NCBI GenBank assembly: GCA_027364735.1
Contig: DAHXOT010000023.1
Coordinates: 1 to 64,000, forward strand
Length of the DNA: 64,000 nt
Reading direction: 5' to 3'
DNA from: Hydrotalea sp.
Lineage (GTDB): Bacteria; Bacteroidota; Bacteroidia; Chitinophagales; Chitinophagaceae
Part shown: positions 25,143 through 32,563 of the stretch, piece by piece
Numbering within the stretch: position 1 is the stretch's first letter
How the letters are laid out: each line of letters begins with the position of its first letter
The notes under the pieces: generated by a model
Database searches by the model: none
Seen by the model: only the letters and a program-made list of their open reading frames with translations
What the model was told of the DNA's origin: nothing
Position numbers and translations under genes: made by a program

Positions 25143-25278
25143 TTGGGGTAGAGGTTATTTTAGTTTTATGATAAGATACTTTAGTAGGCTATTTTGTTGC
25201 CTGTAAAGTTAAAAATTATATAAAGGATGGTGAGATAAAGTTGTTTTTTAGAATTTTAAGCCTAACAGCATGCTATTT

Positions 25279-26391
25279 TTAATCTTTTGTTAAAAATTGG
25301 TTATGGATATAATCAACTACATCGGTTAAGTTATTATTTTCTTTATACACTTGTAATTGTTTATCGGCACCGGTACCTTTTTCAATCATGGTTTTTACAT
25401 AATCTATAGCATAACGGCATCCTAATTGGTCAACAACATCATCTACAAAATCTAACAATTCATACAATAGTAGCCTTGTATTTACTTCAGTTTCTTTTCC
25501 AAAGTCTATTAAAGTGCCATCAATGCCATATCTGCTTGCCCGCCATTTATTTTCGTTCAGTAAGGCACGTTGATAAATCATAAAATTCAAATTTTGATTT
25601 CTGAGTTTATACAGTTTGGCACAAATAGCCTGAAATAATGCAGTAATGGCAATGGTTTCATTAGCAGTCATAGGTACATCACAAATTCTAAATTCAACGG
25701 TATTAAAAAAAGGATGAACCCTTAAATCCCACCAAATTTTTTTGGCATTATCAATGCAATTAGTTTTAATAAGAAGGTTTACATAATTATCGTACGCTTC
25801 AATACTTTCGAAATAATCGGGGATGCCGGTTCTGGGAAATTTATCAAAAACTTTAGTTCTATATGATTTGTAACCCGTAAATCTTCCTTCCCAGAAAGGA
25901 GAATTTGTGCTAAGTGCATACACATGTGGCAAAAAATAGCGAGCACTATTTGCAATATGAATAGCCATTTTTCTATCTTCCATACCTACATGTACATGTA
26001 AGCCAAAAATGAGGTTACTTCTTGCGGCATCTTGTAATTCATTTACAATTTGGTGGTAGCGAATATTATCTGTAATTAATTGGTTGTTCCAATGGCTAAA
26101 GGGATGTGTGCCGGCTGCACCTACCCAAAAGCCAAGTTCGCCTGCTATTTGTGCAATAGTGCCTCTTAGTGTAGCAACATCATTAAATACTTCATCTATA
26201 TTGGCACAAATATCGGTACCAACTTCAACTACTGCCTGATGCATCTCGGCCTTTACTTTATCTTTAATTACTTTCTGTCCTTCAATTACAATTTTTTGAT
26301 CATGACTGGTTAATTCTCTTGACTGAGGATCAATGACCATGTATTCTTCTTCAACTCCTAATGTAAAATGTCGATAATTAATGTTAGCCAT
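25279..26391 (-). CDS. GCS2-type carboxylate-amine ligase (YbdK-like)
   Basis: ATP-dependent ligase of the glutamate-cysteine ligase 2 fold, 370 residues. Visible markers are the N-terminal TLGVEEEYMVID with the metal/ATP Glu residues (about 11-19), NLIFGLHVHVGM (about 125-136), and FNTVEFRICDVPMT (about 228-241). The YbdK group joins a carboxylate to an amine, but in most bacteria its substrates are unknown; the E. coli enzyme has only weak glutamate-cysteine ligase activity. It lies 45 bases downstream of an ATP-grasp gene, and an esterase gene is divergent, suggesting a small biosynthetic locus. Confidence 0.88.
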   Translation of the reverse strand: MANINYRHFTLGVEEEYMVIDPQSRELTSHDQKIVIEGQKVIKDKVKAEMHQAVVEVGTDICANIDEVFNDVATLRGTIAQIAGELGFWVGAAGTHPFSHWNNQLITDNIRYHQIVNELQDAARSNLIFGLHVHVGMEDRKMAIHIANSARYFLPHVYALSTNSPFWEGRFTGYKSYRTKVFDKFPRTGIPDYFESIEAYDNYVNLLIKTNCIDNAKKIWWDLRVHPFFNTVEFRICDVPMTANETIAITALFQAICAKLYKLRNQNLNFMIYQRALLNENKWRASRYGIDGTLIDFGKETEVNTRLLLYELLDFVDDVVDQLGCRYAIDYVKTMIEKGTGADKQLQVYKENNNLTDVVDYIHNQFLTKD

Positions 26392-26436
26392 AAGTCCCTA
26401 ACTTGGTTTTATTGAAATAAGGTTTCAGTTGAATAG

Positions 26437-27393
26437 TTAAGGGTATAATCTTTTTTTGCCGGTGCTGCGTTTAATATAATTACCCCATGTTAAATTATCT
26501 TTTCCTTCAACAAAAGATTGGGCTTTTTCAATGGCAAAATTAGCCGCAGTTTCAACTACCCATTCAAAGTTTTCTTCTCCAACGCTTTGTATATCGGCAT
26601 CGGGAGCGGGGTTACAAAAATCAATGGCATACGGTATTCCGTTTTTAACTGCTAATTCAACGGTGTTAAAATCGTATCCTAAATAATCATTTAAACGAAG
26701 AACAATATTATTCATTTCACTTAATAATTCTTTTGTTGGATGAAATGAAGCTGCGTACCGTAAATGATGTTCGTTTCTGGGTTCATACGGCATAATACGA
26801 ACATGTTTTCCGCCAATGCAATAGCATCTATAATATTCATCAAAAATTATTTCTTCTTGTAAAAGCATTACCAATTGTGCGGTTTGTTGGTGTTTTTCAA
26901 AAAAATCATCCATATTATTTAATTTATATACATGCTTCCAACCGCCGCCAGCAAAGGGTTTCATGTAGGCGGGAAATCCAACGTATTTAAAAATACTTTC
27001 CCAATCTAATGGATATTCTAAGTTGGTAAATGATTCGTCGCTTGTATCGGCAGGAAGTTCTCTTGATGGTAATATCACTGTTTTAGGAACGGGAACTTTA
27101 ATTTTTGTAGCTAATGCATTATTAAAAAATTTTTCATCGGCACTCCACCAAAAGGGGTTATTAATAACGGCCGTACCACAAAGTGCTGCATTTTTTAAAT
27201 AGGCTCTGTAAAAAGGTACATCTTGGCTAATGCGATCAATAATTACTGCATAATTAGTCGCTTCGCCTTGCATTACCTTATCAATTTTTACAGGCTCTGC
27301 AATAATATCTTCAATATTTTTTTTATTTATTCTTTCAATAAAAGCTTCAGGAAAACTTCTTTCTTTCCCATAAAGTATTCCAATTTTTTTCAT
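26437..27393 (-). CDS. ATP-grasp family ligase of unknown substrate
   Basis: A 318-residue ATP-grasp protein. The pre-ATP domain is about residues 1-105; the ATP-binding Lys is in FPAYMKPFAGGGWKHVYKL (about 143-161), the adenine-binding strand is MLLQEEIIFDEYYRCYCIG, and the magnesium ligands are in YDFNTVELAVKNGIPYAIDFCNPAPD (about 248-273, with E and N at the expected spacing). ATP-grasp enzymes make an acyl-phosphate and join it to an amine or thiol. The substrate is not known; the neighbouring GCS2 ligase suggests an amide or peptide product made in two ligation steps. Confidence 0.82.
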   Translation of the reverse strand: MKKIGILYGKERSFPEAFIERINKKNIEDIIAEPVKIDKVMQGEATNYAVIIDRISQDVPFYRAYLKNAALCGTAVINNPFWWSADEKFFNNALATKIKVPVPKTVILPSRELPADTSDESFTNLEYPLDWESIFKYVGFPAYMKPFAGGGWKHVYKLNNMDDFFEKHQQTAQLVMLLQEEIIFDEYYRCYCIGGKHVRIMPYEPRNEHHLRYAASFHPTKELLSEMNNIVLRLNDYLGYDFNTVELAVKNGIPYAIDFCNPAPDADIQSVGEENFEWVVETAANFAIEKAQSFVEGKDNLTWGNYIKRSTGKKRLYP

Positions 27394-27495
27394 AAAAAAT
27401 AATTTAACGATAAATGGTTGTAAGGGCAGCTCAATTTAATTAATGTACTGCACATTTTAAAAATTACTTCTTTTTAATCTGTAAGTTGATTCTCT

Positions 27496-27503
27496 TATTT
27501 TTG
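27496..27503 (+). promoter_or_regulatory. -7 element giving a near-leaderless esterase transcript
   Basis: TATTTTTG, exact -7 consensus, five bases before the ATG at 27509. No exact TTTG at -33; a T-rich stretch lies about 22 bases upstream. Confidence 0.5.
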
Positions 27504-27508
27504 AAACT

Positions 27509-28327
27509 ATGATTAAGAAGTATGTTGTTGATAATATCGTTTCTGTAGAATCTAAAACTGTTTACTCAGATTATTTAATGCGAGAGGTAAAGATTGATTT
27601 ATATATTCCGGTAAATATGCAGCAATTTGATGAAGTAAGCTTATTGCTAATAAATGATGGACAAGATTTACCCAAAATGTTTTTTAATTCGCTCTTGTCT
27701 AATCTGGTAGTAGAAGAAAAAATTACTCCGCTACTTTGTGTGGGCATTTATTGTGGCGAGGAAAGAAAACGCGAATATGGTACAGCCTACAGTGCCGACT
27801 TTAAACAGCGTGGCGATAAAGCCGGATTGTACTCGAAATTTGTGATAGAAGAATTAATTCCTTTTATAAGGAAAAAACTACATGCACCCTCTTTTAAAGA
27901 AAAAGCTTTTGCAGGTTTTTCTTTAGGTGGTTTAAGTGCTTTGGATATTGTATGGAATCATCCAAACGAATTTTCTAAAGTGGGTATTTTTAGTGGCAGT
28001 TTATGGTGGAGAAGAAAAGATTATGATAATGGATATGATGATGAGATAGACAGATTAATGCATTTGCAAATATTGAAAGGCAATTATTATCCTTGGTTAA
28101 AATTCTTTTTTGAATGTGGAAAATTAGATGAAACAGCCGACAGAAATAAGAATGGTATTATTGATAGTATTGATGATACACTTGATTTAATAATTCAATT
28201 AAAAATAAAAGGCTATACCGAGCAACATATTAAATATGTTGAATTGGAAGATGGAAAACATGATATAGCTACTTGGGCAAAATCTTTCCCCGAATTTTTA
28301 TGCTGGGGTTGGAACAATAAACCATAG
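27509..28327 (+). CDS. Enterochelin-esterase-like alpha/beta hydrolase
   Basis: Esterase D/Fes-type hydrolase of 272 residues with no signal peptide, so cytoplasmic. The N-terminal strand VKIDLYIPVN, the LLINDGQDLPKMF region and the nucleophile elbow AGFSLGGLSA (Ser at about 136) are clear; the acid is in ECGKLDETAD and the catalytic His in LEDGKHDIATW near 251. Divergent from the ATP-grasp and GCS2 genes. A cytoplasmic esterase beside two ligases could trim or release their product; this is inference. Confidence 0.85.
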   Translation: MIKKYVVDNIVSVESKTVYSDYLMREVKIDLYIPVNMQQFDEVSLLLINDGQDLPKMFFNSLLSNLVVEEKITPLLCVGIYCGEERKREYGTAYSADFKQRGDKAGLYSKFVIEELIPFIRKKLHAPSFKEKAFAGFSLGGLSALDIVWNHPNEFSKVGIFSGSLWWRRKDYDNGYDDEIDRLMHLQILKGNYYPWLKFFFECGKLDETADRNKNGIIDSIDDTLDLIIQLKIKGYTEQHIKYVELEDGKHDIATWAKSFPEFLCWGWNNKP

Positions 28328-28408
28328 CGTTAATTATTCGCTTAATATCTTTCAATAAAATATTTTTCAATCATAATTTATTTAACTTGGTAATTCAATT
28401 TAAGCAAT

Positions 28409-29521
28409 ATGAAAAAATTAGTAGGCTTTATTTTACTATTTATTACAACAATAAGTTTTGCCCAAAATAAATCGTTTTATTTGTTGGTGGGTACTTATAC
28501 TCCCAATATACATGTGTATAAATTTAATACTGCCGATGCGTCTTTAAAATTGGTAAATAGCATTTCAGGAACAGAAAATCCATCTTATTTAACTATTACA
28601 AAAGATGAAAAATATGTATATGCCGTAAATGAAAATCATAAAGAGAAACCAGGTGAATTAAGTGCTTTCTCGTTCGATAAAATTAAAGGAACACTTCATT
28701 TTATTAATAAAGTAGCTACTAATGGCGATGATCCTTGTTATGTTGATGTTGATGCAACTGGAAAATATTTAGCAGTAGCTAATTATAGTAGCGGTAGTTT
28801 AAGCACATTTAAAACCAATGCCGATGGCAGCATACAACCTACTACTCAAACCATAGAACATCAAGGGTATAGTACTAATTTTATTCGCCAGTCTAAACCG
28901 CATGTTCACTGTACTTATTTTTCTCCCGATGGAAAATTTTTATTTGTAAACGATTTAGGAACCGATAAAATATACAGGTACCAAATTGCTCCAACTAATG
29001 AAGCCGTTTTAAATGAAGAGGATGTGGTAACAACTGAAGTGCCAGATGGAAGCGGACCAAGGCATATTACTTTTCATCCCAATGGAAAATATGCTTATTT
29101 AGTAAACGAGTTATTTGGAACAGTAATTGCTTTTGAATACAAAGATGGCAAACTAACCGAAATGCAAACTGTACCATCTGATAATACGGGTAGTAAGCAA
29201 GATAAAGGCAGTGCCGATATTCATATAACCCCCGATGGGAAATATTTATACACTTCCAATAGAACAACAGCGAATGATATTACTATATTTCGAATTGGCA
29301 CTACCGGGTTGTTAACAGAAATTGGTCATCAAAGTACATTAGGTATTCATCCAAGAAATTTTGCTATTGATCCTACCGGAAAATTTTTATTGGTTGCCAA
29401 TAGAGATAGTAACAATATTGTTGTATTTCAAATTATAAAAAGTACAGGTTTTTTACAACCTACCGGAACCATTATTCAAGTAGAAAAACCGGTTTGTTTA
29501 AAATTTAGCGATATTAAATAG
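28409..29521 (+). CDS. Lactonase family protein (YbhE-type beta-propeller), secreted
   Basis: Seven-bladed beta-propeller of 370 residues of the 6-phosphogluconolactonase (YbhE)/carboxymuconate cyclase family. A signal peptide (KKLVGFILLFITTISFAQ) makes it periplasmic, unlike the cytoplasmic sugar-phosphate enzyme, so its substrate may be another lactone. Propeller blades show as repeats of the type PDGKFLFVND, PNGKYAYLVNE, PDGKYLYTSNR and PTGKFLLVANRD. HCTYFSPDGK and GPRHITFHPNGK carry the conserved active-site residues. Eight-base overlap with the convergent methyltransferase. Confidence 0.85.
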   Translation: MKKLVGFILLFITTISFAQNKSFYLLVGTYTPNIHVYKFNTADASLKLVNSISGTENPSYLTITKDEKYVYAVNENHKEKPGELSAFSFDKIKGTLHFINKVATNGDDPCYVDVDATGKYLAVANYSSGSLSTFKTNADGSIQPTTQTIEHQGYSTNFIRQSKPHVHCTYFSPDGKFLFVNDLGTDKIYRYQIAPTNEAVLNEEDVVTTEVPDGSGPRHITFHPNGKYAYLVNELFGTVIAFEYKDGKLTEMQTVPSDNTGSKQDKGSADIHITPDGKYLYTSNRTTANDITIFRIGTTGLLTEIGHQSTLGIHPRNFAIDPTGKFLLVANRDSNNIVVFQIIKSTGFLQPTGTIIQVEKPVCLKFSDIK

Positions 29522-30137
29522 TACTTTGTTTTTTTATAAAACTGCAAAAAATAAATTCTTGAGTTGTATTAAAAGGAGTGATATGCTGATGAAGCGTACA
29601 ATGATTTTTGGTAAATGAAGATGAAAAGATTTCTGTTAAGCCTGTTTCGTTATATTGTTGAATTGTAAGTCCACTGCATTTGGTAGGTCCGTTGGTTGAA
29701 AAAGTACCAATAATCATATTTCTATTAATAACTTTCGAGGCAATTTTTATATAAGTTGCTACATCGTTGGGTTGCGTTAAGAAATGAAAAGCAGCTCTAT
29801 CATGCCATAAATCATAAGTTTCAGTTGGATTGAATTTTGTAATATCCGATACAATCCATTTTACCTTCTCGGCAATTTTGCCTAAGCGTTGTTGAGCTTT
29901 CTCAAGTGCTTTTTTCGAAATATCTAATACTGTAATATTTTTAAAACCTTCTTGTAGCAGGTAATCAACCAAATTACTATCTCCTCCGCCAATATCAATA
30001 ATACTGGCAGTTTTTAATAAGTTACATTGTTGAATTAGTTGTAAAGAAATATTGGGTTTTTCTTGTGTCCAACTTACTTCGTTTGGATTTTTGGTTTGAT
30101 AAATATTTTCCCAATGTTGTTGAGATAAATCTTCCAT
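29514..30137 (-). CDS. Class I SAM-dependent methyltransferase
   Basis: A 207-residue Rossmann-fold methyltransferase. Motif I is SIIDIGGGDSNLVDYLL (about 40-56), followed by ITVLDISKKALEKA and the motif IV segment YDLWHDRAAFHFL (about 109-121). The N-terminal HWENIYQTKNPNEVSWTQ is typical of thiol or small-molecule methyltransferases of the TehB/TPMT type. Substrate unknown. It is 48 bases downstream of thrC, but a hairpin lies between them. Confidence 0.82.
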   Translation of the reverse strand: MEDLSQQHWENIYQTKNPNEVSWTQEKPNISLQLIQQCNLLKTASIIDIGGGDSNLVDYLLQEGFKNITVLDISKKALEKAQQRLGKIAEKVKWIVSDITKFNPTETYDLWHDRAAFHFLTQPNDVATYIKIASKVINRNMIIGTFSTNGPTKCSGLTIQQYNETGLTEIFSSSFTKNHCTLHQHITPFNTTQEFIFCSFIKKQSTI

Positions 30138-30153
30138 TTTAAATAGAAAAGTG

Positions 30154-30186
30154 ATGATACAATAAAGGTAAATCTTATTGTATCAT
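30154..30186 (-). terminator. Hairpin at the end of thrC
   Basis: Arms ATGATACAATAA and TTATTGTATCAT (30154-30165 and 30175-30186) pair perfectly over 12 bases with a 9-base loop, touching the thrC stop codon. On the minus strand it is followed by CACTTTTCTATTT, a weak U-rich tail, so it may end thrABC transcription or just protect its 3' end. Confidence 0.45.
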
Positions 30187-31478
30187 TATTGGTTAATTAA
30201 CCATTCTTTTAGTGCATTAAATTCCGGCGGAATAACAATGCTTTGTTTTTCTGCACTTAGAAGTTGGTTGATGGCAGTAGGTATTTCTACCTTTTCTTCA
30301 ATAATCTTTTCTACAGTTTCAGCAAATTTTACCGGATGTGCAGTTTCTACAATAAAACCTTTAGCATTGGTGGTATTACAATAATTTTCCAATGCATAAT
30401 AAGCAACTGCACCATGTGGGTCTAATAAATAATTATTGGTACTAAACACTTTTTTTATTACTTGTGCAGTTGTAATATCATCTACACTAATGCTACTTAC
30501 TTTACTTTTCAGCTCATGAAATTGTTGATGAAAAATTTCTATAATGCGAATAAAATTACTTGGGTTGCCCACATCCATGGCATTAGAAATAGTTGGTATA
30601 GCAGGTTGAGGCTCATAATTTCCCGATTGTAAATATTGTGTAACTACTTTATTGGAATTACATGCTGCTATAAAATGTTTTACGGGTAATCCGCTAACAT
30701 TGGCTAAAATGCCGGCACAAATATTTCCAAAATTTCCACTGGGTACACTAATAACAGGAGGCTCTTTTTCTTGCCACTGTTGATAAGCATAAAAATAATA
30801 TAATTGTTGCGGCAACCAACGTGCTACGTTTATGGAATTTGCTGAAGTTAATAAAAGCCTCTTATTTAATTCTATATCGGCAAATGCTTGTTTTACCATA
30901 TTTTGGCAATCATCAAATGTGCCCTCAACTTCTAAGGCTGTAATATTTTTTCCAAGTGTGGTTAATTGTAATTCTTGAACACGACTAACTTTTCCCGATG
31001 GATAAAGAATTACAACTTTAATGCCTTCAACACCTAAAAATCCGTTTGCTACAGCACCGCCCGTATCTCCACTGGTAGCCACTAAAACAGTAACTTCCTT
31101 ATCATTGTTCTTATTAAAATAGCCTAAGCACCTACTCATAAATCGGGCACCAACATCTTTAAAGGCTAACGTGGGACCATGAAATAACTCTAACGATGAA
31201 ATATGATTGTTAATGGGTACTAATGGAATATTGAAATTAACTGTTTCGGTAATAATATCCTGTAACGCAGTATTGGTGATGGTTTCGCCAATATATGGTT
31301 TCATCACAACAAATCCTATTTCCTCCTTCGAATACGCCTGTATATTATCAATAAATCCCTTAGGCAATTCCGGAATAAATCTGGGAAAATATAAACCCTT
31401 ATCAGGTGCTTGTCCTTTTACTGCAGCTTCGGCAAAGCTCACTCTCGGAGCATTGTGGTTAAGGCTATAATAAAGCAT
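30186..31478 (-). CDS. thrC: Threonine synthase
   Basis: PLP enzyme converting O-phosphohomoserine to threonine; 430 residues from the chosen start. The PLP lysine is in HGPTLAFKDVGARFM (about residue 100), phosphate-binding loop SGDTGGAVANGFLG and SVPSGNFGNICAG later. The frame is open to an ATG at 31532, but ATG 31478 yields the typical opening LYYSLNHNAPRVSF and has GGTGG just upstream; the 18 extra residues do not look like the family. Third gene of the minus-strand thrABC cluster, separated from thrB by a dispersed hairpin repeat. Confidence 0.93.
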   Translation of the reverse strand: MLYYSLNHNAPRVSFAEAAVKGQAPDKGLYFPRFIPELPKGFIDNIQAYSKEEIGFVVMKPYIGETITNTALQDIITETVNFNIPLVPINNHISSLELFHGPTLAFKDVGARFMSRCLGYFNKNNDKEVTVLVATSGDTGGAVANGFLGVEGIKVVILYPSGKVSRVQELQLTTLGKNITALEVEGTFDDCQNMVKQAFADIELNKRLLLTSANSINVARWLPQQLYYFYAYQQWQEKEPPVISVPSGNFGNICAGILANVSGLPVKHFIAACNSNKVVTQYLQSGNYEPQPAIPTISNAMDVGNPSNFIRIIEIFHQQFHELKSKVSSISVDDITTAQVIKKVFSTNNYLLDPHGAVAYYALENYCNTTNAKGFIVETAHPVKFAETVEKIIEEKVEIPTAINQLLSAEKQSIVIPPEFNALKEWLINQ

Positions 31479-31576
31479 TCCACCGGTTTCGGAAGGAGCA
31501 TATTGAAAACTGTTACTAAAAATATATTTCATAGTAATAAATAATAATTTTTTTACTAAGCTTCTGGCTGTTAATT

Positions 31577-31606
31577 AAGCTTTAGTTGCGTCGCACACTT
31601 CAGCTT
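31577..31606. repeat. Dispersed hairpin repeat, copy 2
   Basis: Core AGTTGCGTCGCACACTT at 31584-31600 flanked by AAGCT/AGCTT arms. It lies in the thrB-thrC gap. The core is the same as in copies at 18577, 50076 and 52593 and has the same orientation. Confidence 0.65.
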
Positions 31607-31630
31607 ATTACCATTATTCAACTTTAACTA

Positions 31631-32557
31631 TTAAAACACTATTGGTTTTACACCTTGCTTATTAATGGTTGTTACATGTGTATGATACGCTAATCCAATT
31701 CTGTTATAAATATCTTTCATTACACCCTCAACAATTTTTGCAGTTGAAGCATTTTGACTAAGCATAAAAATAGATGGTCCGCTGCCACTAATACCACCCC
31801 CCAATGCACCGGCTTCTTTGCATTTTAATTTTATTTCATCAAATCCCGGAATTAAAATACTTCTTACCGGTTCTATAATTACATCTTCCAAACTTCTTCC
31901 AATTAAATTATAATCGTGGTTAATAAAACCGGCAACTAAGCCTGCAATATTTCCCCATTGTTTAATAGCATCTTTTAATAAAATGCGTTGTTTTAAAATT
32001 TGACGGGCATCGGAAGTTTTTACTTCAATTTGCGGATGCACAATTGTAACATATAATTCAGGTGCATCAATACTTATAATATCTAATGGGAAAATAGAAC
32101 GAATAAGTGTAACGCCACCATAAATTGCAGGAGCTATATTATCGGCATGTTTAACACCACTTGCAACTTTTTCACCAAACATGGCAAAGCGAACTAAATC
32201 TTCTTTGCTAAAACGATTATTTAATAAAATATTTGCAGCAACCACCGAGCCTGCTGCACTTGCAGCACTGCTGCCAATACCGCTTCCGGGTTTAATATTT
32301 TTTTTGCTAATTAGTTTAAAGCCTTTTATATCGGGTGTTTCGCTAAGTAATGCTAATAATGCAGCACCGCTAACATTATCCTCCGCTTTGGTAGGAAGTT
32401 GATAATCATCTTCATTAATTATGGTTACTCCATGTACATCGCTTAGCGAAATGGTCAGTTCGTCATTAGGTTCGTTGAGGGCAAAACCTAAAATATCGAA
32501 TCCGCAAACAACATTGGCAACGGTGGCGGGACTGTGTACTGTAATTTGGTTCATCAT
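31631..32557 (-). CDS. thrB: Homoserine kinase
   Basis: GHMP-family kinase of 308 residues that phosphorylates homoserine with ATP. Motif 1 is HSPATVANVVCGFDILGFA near residue 8, the ATP-binding motif is KPGSGIGSSAASAAG (about 90-104), and the C-terminal GGGISGSGPSIFML is motif 3. Second gene of thrABC, six bases after thrA. An ATG one codon later is equally possible. Confidence 0.95.
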   Translation of the reverse strand: MMNQITVHSPATVANVVCGFDILGFALNEPNDELTISLSDVHGVTIINEDDYQLPTKAEDNVSGAALLALLSETPDIKGFKLISKKNIKPGSGIGSSAASAAGSVVAANILLNNRFSKEDLVRFAMFGEKVASGVKHADNIAPAIYGGVTLIRSIFPLDIISIDAPELYVTIVHPQIEVKTSDARQILKQRILLKDAIKQWGNIAGLVAGFINHDYNLIGRSLEDVIIEPVRSILIPGFDEIKLKCKEAGALGGGISGSGPSIFMLSQNASTAKIVEGVMKDIYNRIGLAYHTHVTTINKQGVKPIVF

Positions 32558-32563
32558 ATAATT

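Noticed and set aside
31479-31532. Extended thrC start at ATG 31532
   Set aside because: The extra 18 residues do not fit the family, whereas ATG 31478 gives the normal opening. It remains possible.
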